Positions 12,564 through 20,468 of a DNA stretch of 31,896 bases are shown here, one piece after another. Each line of letters begins with the position of its first letter. Positions within the stretch are counted from its first letter, which is position 1. Source of the DNA: a virus. Location of the stretch: the IMG/VR virus record IMGVR_UViG_3300042556_000195, positions 1 to 31,896 of that record, one strand, 5' to 3'. A program made the translations under genes and the position numbers. The notes beneath the pieces were generated by a model. It ran no database searches and was not told the DNA's origin. It worked only from the letters and a program-made list of their open reading frames with translations.

Positions 12564-13120
12564 TGACTGTTTATGCCAAACTGAACGCTGCTCGTGCGGC
12601 ATTCCATGCCAAGTCACTGAAGAAGTCTGGCAAGAATAGCTTTGCAGGATATTCCTACTTTGAGTTGGGAGACTTTCTCATCCCCGCACTGCAAGTCTTT
12701 GAAACTTATGGGCTTTGTCCGATTGTTTCCTTTACCGCAGAGGTGGCGACACTAATTCTTGTAGACACAGAAAATGGTGACACGATAACATTCACTAGCC
12801 CGATGGCAGATGCAAACCTCAAGGGAACGCATCCAATCCAGAACCTTGGCGCAGTTGAGACATATCAGCGTCGCTATCTCTACATGATTGCGCTGGAGAT
12901 TGTTGAACACGACGCCATCGACGCATCCAAGCCTTTGGAAGATGCGCCTGTCAGCAAGGGCATCAGCCGGGATCAACTCGACCAGGTGCAAGACCTTATC
13001 GCAGCAACCCAAAGCGATGTTGTCGCCATATGCAAAAAGCTGAAGGTAAACAGCCTCAAAGAGATGACGCAAGAGCAATACGCATACGTCACTGGCGTAT
13101 TAGAAAAGAAGAAGGGCTAA
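12563..13120 (+). CDS. erf: ERF-family single-strand annealing protein
   Basis: A 185-residue protein with the ERF-type core: KLNAARAAFHAKSLKKSGKN, SFAGYSYFELGDFLIPALQ and later NLKGTHPIQNLGAVETYQRR, then YLYMIALEIVEHDAID. The GYxYxxLxD...GAxxTYxRRY pattern is typical of phage annealing proteins that bind ssDNA at resected ends and pair homologous strands. The C-terminus is Gln/Lys-rich and acts as a tail. It is translationally coupled to the gene before it and followed two bases later by the exonuclease that would make its substrate. Confidence 0.9.
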   Translation: MTVYAKLNAARAAFHAKSLKKSGKNSFAGYSYFELGDFLIPALQVFETYGLCPIVSFTAEVATLILVDTENGDTITFTSPMADANLKGTHPIQNLGAVETYQRRYLYMIALEIVEHDAIDASKPLEDAPVSKGISRDQLDQVQDLIAATQSDVVAICKKLKVNSLKEMTQEQYAYVTGVLEKKKG

Positions 13121-13122
13121 TT

Positions 13123-13746
13123 ATGGAACAGCGCAGCGAAGAATGGTTTGCGGCTAGGTGCGGCTCCCTTGGGGCCAGCCAACTTAACGAAGCTCTTGCC
13201 ACCACTAAGAATGGCTGGGGAGCATCCAGAGAGAACCTGAAGAACAGGATTATCGCTGAGAGGCTCACAGGAACGCCTACAGAGTCGTTTACTAATGCAG
13301 CTATGCAATGGGGCGTAGATCAGGAAGATAACGCTAGAAAGGCTTATGAGGCTCATACAGGCACATTTGTGGATGAGATGGGTATCGCGTTCCATCCTGC
13401 CCTGAAGCATACTCACGCAAGTCCTGATGGCCTTGTTGGTGATGATGGGCTTCTGGAGATAAAGTGTCCCAATACGACAACGCATATCGAGACGCTAAAG
13501 TCGCAGAAGGTTCCAATCAAATACATGAACCAAATGCTGTGGCAGATGCGCTGCGTAGATCGGCAGTGGTGCGATTACGTTTCGTTCGATCCCCGTCTGC
13601 CGCAACACCTACAGTTGTTTGTGAAGCGTGTTGAGCGTGACGATGCAGCCATCGCTGAATTGGAAGCTAAGGTGGCTGAGTTTCTGACTGAAGTTGAAGG
13701 TGAGATTGAAGAACTGAACAGGAGATTTTCAGATGACGCAGAATGA
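13123..13746 (+). CDS. YqaJ-family (lambda exonuclease-like) nuclease
   Basis: I chose ATG 13123, which follows the ERF stop directly; the longer frame starts inside ERF. The protein (207 aa) starts MEQRSEEWFAARCGSLGASQ, the usual YqaJ opening (S-EEW...R-G-L-ASQ). It has the active site SPDGLV (D102) and LEIKCPN (E112-x-K114) of the PD-(D/E)xK fold, and the helix NQMLWQM (Q137). It would degrade the 5' strand from DNA ends and load the ERF protein. Length and motif order are normal for the family. Confidence 0.93.
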   Translation: MEQRSEEWFAARCGSLGASQLNEALATTKNGWGASRENLKNRIIAERLTGTPTESFTNAAMQWGVDQEDNARKAYEAHTGTFVDEMGIAFHPALKHTHASPDGLVGDDGLLEIKCPNTTTHIETLKSQKVPIKYMNQMLWQMRCVDRQWCDYVSFDPRLPQHLQLFVKRVERDDAAIAELEAKVAEFLTEVEGEIEELNRRFSDDAE

Positions 13747-14059
13747 ACAGGTTTTGTCTTGGCTGAAGAAGTCCCACATCGGCCCAATGGCAGCAATGCG
13801 TGAGCTTGGCGTGATGCGTCTGGCAGCGCGGATTAAAGACCTCCGCGACGACGGCCATCACATTGAGATGACTTGGGATTACGTCACTGATCGCTATGGA
13901 CAGGAGCGTCGGGTTGCACGTTACACATTGAAGGAATTGGCAAATGGCTCTTCCACAGAGAATAAAGACAAAATCGGACAAAGCGGATCGGGGGAAGAGA
14001 AGCCCAGCGCATCGAGCATGGGTTCGTGGCTTCGCTTGCTCGGCCTGCGGGTCAACTGA
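13733..14059 (+). CDS. Helix-turn-helix protein (108 aa)
   Basis: Begins MTQNEQVLSWLKKSHIGPMA, then AMRELGVMRLAARIKDLRDD with a winged-helix continuation GHHIEMTWDYVTDRYGQERR and VARYTLKEL. This corresponds to the small phage HTH domain where gene-order regulators such as HTH_39 belong (pattern call). Its gene overlaps the exonuclease end by 14 nt and the next gene by 116 nt. The residues after about 67 are Ser/Gly-rich and encoded in the overlap, so they may be spare sequence. It may regulate the operon or bind DNA in recombination. Confidence 0.78.
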   Translation: MTQNEQVLSWLKKSHIGPMAAMRELGVMRLAARIKDLRDDGHHIEMTWDYVTDRYGQERRVARYTLKELANGSSTENKDKIGQSGSGEEKPSASSMGSWLRLLGLRVN

Positions 14060-14285
14060 GGCGATTGAGTGCGCCCACGTTCGTAACGGAACAGACGGCG
14101 GCATAGGTCTAAAGCCATCCGACAAATGGACGATTAGCCTGTGCAAGACTTGCCATTCCCAGCAGCATCAGCAAGGTGAGGAAACCTTCGCAAAGGCTCA
14201 TGGGATTAACCTGAAAGCGTTGGCTGAAGAGTTTTTTAGAAACAGCCCTCACAAGAGGAAATTAGAAAATGACAATACCGAATGA
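13944..14285 (+). CDS. HNH-like nuclease, DUF968/RecA-dependent nuclease type (113 aa)
   Basis: Two Cys pairs and a His pair form a treble-clef-type site: FACSACGSTEAIECAHVRNG, then GIGLKPSDKWTISLCKTCHS with QQHQQGEETF. C-x2-C...C-A-H-V...C-x2-C-H-x3-H is the order in the DUF968/Ref (P1 RecA-dependent nuclease) group. The N-terminus is basic and the C-terminus helical. It sits among recombination genes between the HTH protein and the GapR-like gene. It is likely to cut DNA in recombination intermediates; specificity unknown. Confidence 0.84.
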   Translation: MALPQRIKTKSDKADRGKRSPAHRAWVRGFACSACGSTEAIECAHVRNGTDGGIGLKPSDKWTISLCKTCHSQQHQQGEETFAKAHGINLKALAEEFFRNSPHKRKLENDNTE

Positions 14286-14592
14286 TGTTCCCGTCTCCGA
14301 GCGTTTCCGATTGGCAGCTATGGAGTGGGCAGAACTGGATAACGCAGCCAGGATGCTGGAAGAAGGCAAGACGACATACCTTGCCCAGCAAAAGACGAAG
14401 CTTGGCGATATGCCTGAAGCAAAATCAGAGCGCATCGTTAAGTCATCCAAGGAATGGTCGGATTACATCAAGTCGATGGTTCGGTCTAAAACAGCCGCCA
14501 ACAAAGCTCGTATCGAGATGGATTACCTCAAGATGCGTATGCAGGAATGGATCGCGGCGGAAGCTAATAATCGTGTAGAAAGGAAAATGTGA
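14269..14592 (+). CDS. Helical phage protein of unknown function (107 aa)
   Basis: Begins MTIPNDVPVSERFRLAAMEW. The whole chain is helical and charged (ELDNAARMLEEGKTTYLAQQ, then KSMVRSKTAANKARIEMDYL, ending AEANNRVERKM) with coiled-coil character, like an all-alpha phage accessory protein. It overlaps the HNH gene by 17 nt and its stop overlaps the next start (TGATG). No enzyme motif. Conserved position suggests a partner in recombination. Confidence 0.76.
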   Translation: MTIPNDVPVSERFRLAAMEWAELDNAARMLEEGKTTYLAQQKTKLGDMPEAKSERIVKSSKEWSDYIKSMVRSKTAANKARIEMDYLKMRMQEWIAAEANNRVERKM

Positions 14593-14897
14593 TGGCAGAT
14601 TTTGTTGTATCTGACGAGACAAGACGTTTGATTGGTAAAATTGTCGAAGAAGAGGATTTGATTGTAATGAATATAGCAGCAGATGAACTCCGCCTTTTGA
14701 TTGAGCGGATTGAAAATCTTGAAACAGATAAGAAAGCTGTCTCGGAGGATATTCGGGAAGTTTATTCGGAAGCAAAGAGCCGTGGTTTTGATACCAAGAT
14801 TATGCGCCAGATCGTGAAGCTCCGCACAATGAAGACACGTGAGCGAAAGGAATGGGAAGCCGTTTTAGACACATATATCTCAGCGTTAGGAATGTAA
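14592..14897 (+). CDS. GapR/DUF2312-like nucleoid protein
   Basis: A 101-residue protein starting at the ATG at 14592; a GTG codon directly upstream is possible. The C-terminal 65 residues are a clear DUF2312 match: LIERIENLETDKKAVSEDIR, EVYSEAKSRGFDTKIMRQIV and a closing LDTYISALGM. In Caulobacter GapR clamps overtwisted, AT-rich DNA ahead of replication forks and stimulates topoisomerases. The phage copy has a longer acidic N-terminus. It lies between recombination genes and SSB, so it may organise phage DNA or divert host topology factors. The family suggests an alphaproteobacterial host. Confidence 0.92.
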   Translation: MADFVVSDETRRLIGKIVEEEDLIVMNIAADELRLLIERIENLETDKKAVSEDIREVYSEAKSRGFDTKIMRQIVKLRTMKTRERKEWEAVLDTYISALGM

Positions 14898-14898
14898 G

Positions 14899-15282
14899 AT
14901 GCAAAAAATTGTAATTACAGGCGGACTTGGCCGCGATGCAGAACTGAAGCAAACCAAGTCAGGTGAAGATGTTCTGACATTTCCAATCGGAGCCTCACAG
15001 GGCTATGGAGACAGCAAGACGACCAACTGGTATCGTTGCAGCCTCTGGGGCAAGCGGGCGCGTTCATTGCAGCCGTATCTGCTCAAAGGCGCAAAGGTTG
15101 CCGCTTCTGGTTCGCTGGTGATCGGTGAATACGAAGGCAAGACGCAGCTTAACATCACTGTCGATGAAGTTGAGTTTATGTCACGCGCTGAGAACGCCCA
15201 GAGACAGCCTACAGCGCACGACAAGGCGAAGGCCAACGGATACCAGCCAGAACCATTTGATGACTTGGATACGCCATTTTGA
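14899..15282 (+). CDS. ssb: Single-stranded DNA-binding protein
   Basis: A 127-residue OB-fold protein: MQKIVITGGLGRDAELKQTK, then a conserved FPIGASQGYG...TNWYRCSLWGKRA stretch and YLLKGAKVAASGSLVIGEYE. The disordered C-terminus ends EPFDDLDTPF, the acidic tip plus terminal Phe through which bacterial SSB recruits repair and replication proteins. That tip suggests the phage SSB talks to host enzymes. It follows the GapR-like gene by one base. Confidence 0.94.
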   Translation: MQKIVITGGLGRDAELKQTKSGEDVLTFPIGASQGYGDSKTTNWYRCSLWGKRARSLQPYLLKGAKVAASGSLVIGEYEGKTQLNITVDEVEFMSRAENAQRQPTAHDKAKANGYQPEPFDDLDTPF

Positions 15283-15506
15283 TGGAGGATGTCGTGAAGG
15301 AATTGCTACCACAAGCTCGCAAGATTGTCGCAAAAGGTTTTCGTGAAAACTCAGTTGTGTATCGCGGCGTTATGGGTGGGCAATGGGATGGCGGAATAGC
15401 TATCCAGAAGGCGTTGAAGGATTTAATCAATGGCGGAAAGGCTTATGCCAAGCTGCCAGAGGAATTACCTCCTGAGACGCCACTTAATATCATTGACGAC
15501 GAATAA
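15282..15506 (+). CDS. Last gene of the rightward operon, unknown (74 aa)
   Basis: I chose ATG 15282, which overlaps the SSB stop (TGATG). The protein reads MEDVVKELLPQARKIVAKGF, then VVYRGVMGGQWDGGIAIQKA, ending PLNIIDDE. It is compact, with no membrane segment and no recognised family. It is followed by a 50-bp gap and the terminator. Confidence 0.7.
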   Translation: MEDVVKELLPQARKIVAKGFRENSVVYRGVMGGQWDGGIAIQKALKDLINGGKAYAKLPEELPPETPLNIIDDE

Positions 15507-15555
15507 AAAAGGTGTAGTTTGGAGCGGCGTTGTTCATACGCTTCTCCTTGTTGGG

Positions 15556-15599
15556 AAAGGGGTCGGGTTCCGTTGGGGGTGATCCGGCCCTTTTCTTTT
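15556..15599 (+). terminator. Rho-independent terminator (probably bidirectional)
   Basis: The left arm AAAGGGGTCGG (15556-15566) and right arm CCGGCCCTTTT (15584-15594) form a GC-rich stem with a mismatch or bulge and a long G-rich loop, followed by TTTTCTTTT. It ends the rightward operon where it meets the leftward block. On the minus strand the stem is preceded by A-rich and followed by T-rich sequence, so it could serve that side as well. Confidence 0.75.
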
Positions 15600-15717
15600 A
15601 TCTAAGGTGTGAGCGCGGCCCTAACTTCTTGCGATGACGCAGACCTGGTTTAGCATGGCGACGCTTCTTGCGCTGCTGTGGTGTCCAGGCTTTTTCTTTT
15701 GCGGCTGTTTTAGCCAT
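15598..15717 (-). CDS. Tiny basic protein at the end of the leftward block (39 aa)
   Basis: Reads MAKTAAKEKAWTPQQRKKRR then HAKPGLRHRKKLGPRSHLR. About 40% of residues are Lys, Arg or His. The ATG overlaps the stop of the ADP-ribosyltransferase-like gene (TAATG). It could bind DNA, RNA or the internal virion proteins. Coding evidence is the joint and the composition only. Confidence 0.62.
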   Translation of the reverse strand: MAKTAAKEKAWTPQQRKKRRHAKPGLRHRKKLGPRSHLR

Positions 15718-16880
15718 TATAGACCGCCATCTTGTTGAGGTTGTGTAGCAAGGAGTCCGCCGCCAGCGAGTGCTGGAATTGCGATGCCGTATTTCTTGAG
15801 GATTTCAATTAGCGCATCATTGAAGACAACGTAGTTTCTAGTTGCGTTTTCCATTCCACGAGTTCCAGCGTCTTTATATCTAATCCCAGGTATTCCCATT
15901 CCCGCAAGAGCTTGAGATAGTTCGGCAGGCGTTGCCTTGTCGGCCTTTATTATATCACCAGCAAACATTGGGTTTCTTGAAGCAAGGCTTAATCTGTCAG
16001 CGGCTGCTAACAAATCACTTTCACCAAGAAGTTCCCTAACTTTTTGATTTTGCCCACTTAAAACAGTGTCCCAATCTATAAAATCTTCAGGATTTGCGTT
16101 AATCCGCACTTGATACATTGATCCGCCTCCGACGCCTCCGCCGCGTTTTCTTGCAGACAATTCATCTATCGCCGCTTTTTTTATAGCAACTAATCCATCG
16201 CGCCTAAATACGTCACCACCACCATTCGGAAGCGACATTAGCCGATCTATTTCAGATTGAGCCTCACTAATTGCATCGTCTATATTTTCGTTTTTTGCGA
16301 GAAGTCTATTGGCTGAACTTTTAACTCTTCCAGACAATTCATCTCGATATTTTTTTGCCACTTCCTCAGCTTCAGCAAAATACAAACCATGCCCATAGGC
16401 TTGAGCGCCTTCGCCTGTTCCAATCTTGCTGATGTCAAAACGATCAAAGCTATGCGGGCTTCCGTGGTATGCAATAATTCCACGCTCTGCCGCTGTATCA
16501 GCAACATCTTTGGCTACTTTTGCAGCCTTACCGCCAGGAACAGCCCCTAAAGCTGCCAGAATGCCTGTTGAGGCTGCGTTGCCAACATTCCCTGCCTGAT
16601 ACGCTCTACGGGCGTCCACAAGGCCTGTCAGAAAGCCCAGAGGAGACATCTCAACGGCAGGAGCAATCTTTGCAGCAAGCTCGTTCCCAAAGCGTGTATT
16701 TGGCGTCAAAAGCTGTGCAAGTTCTGTCGCAGCCGATGGCCGTGGTGCGCGGGTGATTGTTCCCGGCAACTTCTGACCAGGCTTAATCTTGCTGACCTCA
16801 CGGAGATATGGGCTGACATAAGGCTTGGCAGATGAGCCAAAGCCAAGTGCGTCTGCAATTCTCAGTGGTTTCTTGGCCAT
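15717..16880 (-). CDS. Ejection-type virion protein with ADP-ribosyltransferase-like domain (387 aa)
   Basis: The N-terminal 130 residues are Ala/Gly/Pro-rich and helical, like the other internal virion proteins upstream. Residues about 135-360 match the ADP-ribosyltransferase module found in phage polyvalent proteins: IIAYHGSPHSFDRFDISKIG, then GEGAQAYGHGLYFAE (H139 and Y167 would be the H-Y positions), VAKKYRD, a typical RINANPEDFIDWD strand, and the closing GIRYKDAGTRG...TRNYVVFNDALIEI. The third catalytic residue is not clear. Family members transfer ADP-ribose from NAD to protein targets. It is downstream of the lytic transglycosylase in one coupled block, so it is probably packed and injected, like T4 Alt. 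A hydrophobic segment lies near the C-terminus. Confidence 0.82.
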   Translation of the reverse strand: MAKKPLRIADALGFGSSAKPYVSPYLREVSKIKPGQKLPGTITRAPRPSAATELAQLLTPNTRFGNELAAKIAPAVEMSPLGFLTGLVDARRAYQAGNVGNAASTGILAALGAVPGGKAAKVAKDVADTAAERGIIAYHGSPHSFDRFDISKIGTGEGAQAYGHGLYFAEAEEVAKKYRDELSGRVKSSANRLLAKNENIDDAISEAQSEIDRLMSLPNGGGDVFRRDGLVAIKKAAIDELSARKRGGGVGGGSMYQVRINANPEDFIDWDTVLSGQNQKVRELLGESDLLAAADRLSLASRNPMFAGDIIKADKATPAELSQALAGMGIPGIRYKDAGTRGMENATRNYVVFNDALIEILKKYGIAIPALAGGGLLATQPQQDGGL

Positions 16881-17458
16881 CAGATCAGCCCTGCTAGAAT
16901 ACCCATAGGTTTAGCCTTTTTGCCGCGCTTCTTTTTACCAAGACCAGATAGCAGAGACGCGAAGTTCTCTTCTGTGGCGGCAGCAATATCAACTTGCTTT
17001 GGCGTGTAAGGAGTGGCTGGCTTCAGATCGACGCTCACCGACTTTGCAGCCTTCGGCATCTTAGCTTGAGCCATAAGAGCTTGCGGGCCGACGATATTCA
17101 CAAACTTTCGGACGTAATCCCGTGTCTCCTTAAAAGGAGGAATGCCTTTATATTTGCGGACATTGCCGGGGCCAGCGTTATAGGCGGCGGCAGCAACAGT
17201 AGGGTCTTTGAACTCTTTAAGCTGCTGCTTGAGATAACGGACGCCGCCTTCGATGTTCTGGAAGGGATCGTCAATGTCAACGCCAAGGTCTTTAGCCGTT
17301 CCAGGCATAAGTTGCATCTGACCACGAGCGCCAGCAGTGGACGTTCCAGCATTGCGCCCCTTGTTGCTTTCGATCTCATATACAGCAAGTGCTATGTCAG
17401 ATGGCACACCATGCTTGTCGGCCATTTTAATGACATAAGAGGAATAATCTTTAGCCAT
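16880..17458 (-). CDS. Lytic transglycosylase, virion-associated (192 aa)
   Basis: The SLT/GH23-like domain occupies residues 1-115: IALAVYEIESNKGRN with catalytic E30 in the ES pair, ARGQMQLMPGTAKDLGV (45-60) and AAAYNAGPGNVRKYKG (91-106). A Pro/Lys-rich tail (about 125-192) ends in Gly/Lys-rich sequence, which may anchor it in the virion. It cleaves the peptidoglycan glycan strand, opening a local path for DNA ejection. Position among internal virion genes, away from the lysis cassette, supports entry rather than lysis. Confidence 0.94.
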   Translation of the reverse strand: MAKDYSSYVIKMADKHGVPSDIALAVYEIESNKGRNAGTSTAGARGQMQLMPGTAKDLGVDIDDPFQNIEGGVRYLKQQLKEFKDPTVAAAAYNAGPGNVRKYKGIPPFKETRDYVRKFVNIVGPQALMAQAKMPKAAKSVSVDLKPATPYTPKQVDIAAATEENFASLLSGLGKKKRGKKAKPMGILAGLI

Positions 17459-19041
17459 TAGCGCCCCTGTGGAATTTTATATGGCCAAACAATGGACTGC
17501 TGTCCAACTGCTGGCGCAATTAGTGAATATGGAGTTTTTTGCGGAGTTACTCCACGAGTCTGCATGGCAAGATTTTGCGCGGCAGTTTTAGCTCTTAAAT
17601 TGCGAGCGCCACTTGCGGCTGCGCCACCCGTCATTGAAATGGCTGTAAGCCACGGATTTCCTGCAGCAGTAAACGCCGCGCCCTGAGCAAACATCGATGT
17701 AAGGCCACGCAAATCCTTACTAGGAGCAAAGGCGGCAAGAAATCCAAGCGTATTGTCAGACATTGTGCCTTTGGCTAGGCCGCGAATGGCATCCTGCTCT
17801 GATTTGCTGAAGAACCGCATTGACGCCTCACGATTAGCAAGGCGGCGGAACTGTCCTTTTAAATTAGTAGCAAAATTTCCTTCAGCAAGAGATGCTCTAT
17901 CAATCAACTGCTGGATTGTATCGCTTTTACTCGCCTGAGAATATAATTTGCGAGCCTCTGTAAGGGCGGAAATCCCAGTATTACCCTTGCCATAGCCAGC
18001 CATAATATCAACTTTAGGCTTTGCATTTACCACAAAATCATCAAGTGTATTACGCATCATATAGCCTAAACGACGTTCATCACGATCAAGGCTATTTGAT
18101 GCTGTATTGATAATCCGCCGCAATTTTTCAATGCGAGGCAATGAAACTCCACCAGATGCAGCCGCATCCGCTGCCACCTTTTCAACTTCATCAATGGCAA
18201 CTTTAATCCTTGGGTGAAGCCCAGGAACATATTCAAAATTATCACCCAAAAGTTTGGATGTCATATCTTGAGCCATTTGCTGAATGTATTGCGGCCTAAA
18301 TTTAACTCCAGCTTGCTCTGCTTTTGTATACGCCAGCGACGCACGATCGCGAATATCCTGAGCCGTAGGAACCTTTTGTTTTGGCATCATAAGTTTTCCG
18401 CCAATCGCTCCACCACCGAGGGATGCAAGTGCAGCAAGCCATGGATCAGCACCGGCTTCAGTAGCGGCCTGTCCGGCAAAACCAGCGCTTCCTCCAGCCA
18501 CCGCCTGCATCGCAGGATTTTTTGCAAGCTCACTAACCACGCGAGATGTGGTTGGCCCTGTAACGACAGGAGCAAGATTGCGAAGCGCAAGTGGCTGCAC
18601 ACCAGCAGTTGTCAAAGCCCCAGTTGTTGCAGACAAAAGACGCTGACCAGAGGTTTGAGGCCGCTTTCCAAATCCAATATTGGCGAGCCGCTCACTGATT
18701 TGCTGGGATGGCAATGGCACAGTTCTACCGCCAAATAACGGAGCAAACGCATTATATCCAGCAGTAGCAATATCTCCTAAGCCAAGAGCTGCAACACCTC
18801 CAGCCGCCCCAATCGGAGCGCCTATTCCAGCAAATGGCGCGCCAGCAGCGCCTCCGGCAAGAGCAGCGGTGGCATACGGAGATGCCCCATAAACAGCGGA
18901 GCCAGCATAATCAGATAATGTTTCAGGAGGCTCTTGGCCCCGAACGCGAAGAAGTTCAGCAGCCAATATGCTAGCGCCTTCACTGTCTCCAGCCGCATCT
19001 GCCTTTTTAAGTGCATCAATAAGCTGCTGCTCTGTTGCCAT
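17458..19041 (-). CDS. Large internal virion (ejection) protein (527 aa)
   Basis: Begins MATEQQLIDALKKADAAGDS, then a Gly/Ala-rich amphipathic hydrophobic region (about 45-95, with AALAGGAAGAPFAGIGAPIG) like membrane-active parts of T7/P22-type ejection proteins. A second hydrophobic region (about 205-215), a long helical middle (VDEVEKVAADAAASGGVSLP) and a Gly/Ala-rich end follow. No enzymatic motif. It sits between the 241-aa protein and the transglycosylase with joint overlaps, so it is probably ejected to form a trans-envelope channel. Confidence 0.74.
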   Translation of the reverse strand: MATEQQLIDALKKADAAGDSEGASILAAELLRVRGQEPPETLSDYAGSAVYGASPYATAALAGGAAGAPFAGIGAPIGAAGGVAALGLGDIATAGYNAFAPLFGGRTVPLPSQQISERLANIGFGKRPQTSGQRLLSATTGALTTAGVQPLALRNLAPVVTGPTTSRVVSELAKNPAMQAVAGGSAGFAGQAATEAGADPWLAALASLGGGAIGGKLMMPKQKVPTAQDIRDRASLAYTKAEQAGVKFRPQYIQQMAQDMTSKLLGDNFEYVPGLHPRIKVAIDEVEKVAADAAASGGVSLPRIEKLRRIINTASNSLDRDERRLGYMMRNTLDDFVVNAKPKVDIMAGYGKGNTGISALTEARKLYSQASKSDTIQQLIDRASLAEGNFATNLKGQFRRLANREASMRFFSKSEQDAIRGLAKGTMSDNTLGFLAAFAPSKDLRGLTSMFAQGAAFTAAGNPWLTAISMTGGAAASGARNLRAKTAAQNLAMQTRGVTPQKTPYSLIAPAVGQQSIVWPYKIPQGR

Positions 19042-19766
19042 TACTTTCTTCCATACTTCAAGAGGAGCGCATCAACTTCAGAACTTGATTTATTTGCGCG
19101 GCCCATCAGGCGCGCTAAATCATTATTAAATTGCTGATCAGTAAAACCAAGGGCGCGGTTTGCTTTTCTAGCAGCATCAATTACTTCATTTGCGCTTCGG
19201 ACATTAAGTTCATCACTAAGATCAATGCCAAATTTTGGCAAAACAGAACCTGCAATGATATTTGTTTCAAAATTGGTCATTGGCGCAAATGGGTTTTTCC
19301 CACCTGTCTTTTTATACATATCGACGACAGCGCCAAACGTCCCCTTTTCTTTTAGGTTGTCAATTGCTGCCTGAGCATCTTTTGTAGCCGTTGCCCCTAT
19401 TGGCAATGCCGCAAATAGTGGGCCAAATGTCCCTGTCCCAGTAAATGCTTTCGTATAGTCCTTAATCTGCATAGCAAGACGGGCCTTCTTAAGGGCCTCC
19501 TGCCTTGCCTCCTCTCTAAGTTCAGGAGTTAATTTTGTCACTGGAGGAGGCTGAAATTCCTTTCCATACGGTCTAAACTCGTTGGTGACAGTATTAACCT
19601 GCCCAAATACGCGCCGACCATCAGGATAATCACGAACCTCGTCTTTAAATGTTCCACGCGCACGAGTCTCCTCGCGGGTAACATCTCCACGAAAACTTGG
19701 CTTATTCTGCGTGGGAACGGGAGCCTCTTGAGGACGAAGTGCGTTAAAATTTAGGGTCTTACCCAT
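19041..19766 (-). CDS. Internal virion-type protein (241 aa)
   Basis: Starts MGKTLNFNALRPQEAPVPTQ and has a basic N-terminal third with TREETRARGTFKDEVRDYPD. A middle segment (LREEARQEALKKARLAMQIK) is helical, and Gly/Ala-rich sequence with AFTGTGTFGPLFAALPIGAT could insert in a membrane. It ends in a helical AARKANRALGFTDQQFNNDL segment. It overlaps its upstream neighbour by 8 nt and the downstream gene by one base. It is part of the ejection block by position; no family named. Confidence 0.66.
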   Translation of the reverse strand: MGKTLNFNALRPQEAPVPTQNKPSFRGDVTREETRARGTFKDEVRDYPDGRRVFGQVNTVTNEFRPYGKEFQPPPVTKLTPELREEARQEALKKARLAMQIKDYTKAFTGTGTFGPLFAALPIGATATKDAQAAIDNLKEKGTFGAVVDMYKKTGGKNPFAPMTNFETNIIAGSVLPKFGIDLSDELNVRSANEVIDAARKANRALGFTDQQFNNDLARLMGRANKSSSEVDALLLKYGRK

Positions 19767-20466
19767 TTACTTCATTTCCTTCTTCATCGAACGTAACACT
19801 TGTTCCATCTTTATAGGTCACAACTGTTGTCCCATCTGAGAATTGCTTGTATTTTGCTCCAGGGGCATCTGTATAATCTCCAGAGCCTGTGACGACAGGT
19901 CTATTCCTAGGAATAAATCTTCCTAATTTTTCAGACCATTGCCCAGGGCCTTCTGGCTTGTTTTGCTGAATAATAAAATCTGCAAATTTCTCTGGAGACA
20001 TCAGAGCAATAGCACGAGCCAACTGCGGATTAGTCTGTGCAGCTTGTCCAACATATTCAGCTTTCAATGCATCGGTCTGCGCTTTTTCAGCGGCAGCTTT
20101 CCGTAACTCTTGGATTTGCAATGCACCCTGAACTTCACCCAACTTTTGCTGTTGAATGCTCTGCAAAACCTGTTGTGGGCTTGTTTGACTTCCGCGAGAC
20201 ACAGACTTTAACAATGCGCCAAGGGCTGATAGCTTTTCACCACCACTTAGCGTTCCGCCGAGTTGGCCACTCATAATCTGAAGCATTCTGTTTGTCAGAT
20301 CAGGAGCGCCAGTTTGAGGAACTTCAACGCCATAAATTGGATTAAGCGCAGAAGCTGCACCAATTTTTGCGTTAGTTGAAGCGCGTCCAAGCACATTACT
20401 AATGTTTTGTGAAATTTCCGCGTCTGAGCCGCGTGGGCCGAAAATTCCAAATGGATTGATTGCCAT
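19759..20466 (-). CDS. Internal virion-type protein (235 aa)
   Basis: Starts MAINPFGIFGPRGSDAEISQ. Residues about 1-120 are helix-forming, Ser/Gln/Gly-rich (LLKSVSRGSQTSPQQVLQSI), and the middle is Ala/Gln-rich (KAAAEKAQTDALKAEYVGQA). A C-terminal beta-type tail has GTTVVTYKDGTSVTFDEEGN. No catalytic motif. Gene order (after the 301-aa Gln-rich protein, before the ejection proteins) suggests a structural or ejected protein. Confidence 0.66.
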   Translation of the reverse strand: MAINPFGIFGPRGSDAEISQNISNVLGRASTNAKIGAASALNPIYGVEVPQTGAPDLTNRMLQIMSGQLGGTLSGGEKLSALGALLKSVSRGSQTSPQQVLQSIQQQKLGEVQGALQIQELRKAAAEKAQTDALKAEYVGQAAQTNPQLARAIALMSPEKFADFIIQQNKPEGPGQWSEKLGRFIPRNRPVVTGSGDYTDAPGAKYKQFSDGTTVVTYKDGTSVTFDEEGNEVNG

Positions 20467-20468
20467 AA

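Noticed and set aside
13030-13122. Upstream extension of the YqaJ nuclease frame
   Set aside because: It lies inside the ERF gene and the canonical YqaJ opening starts at 13123 right after the ERF stop.
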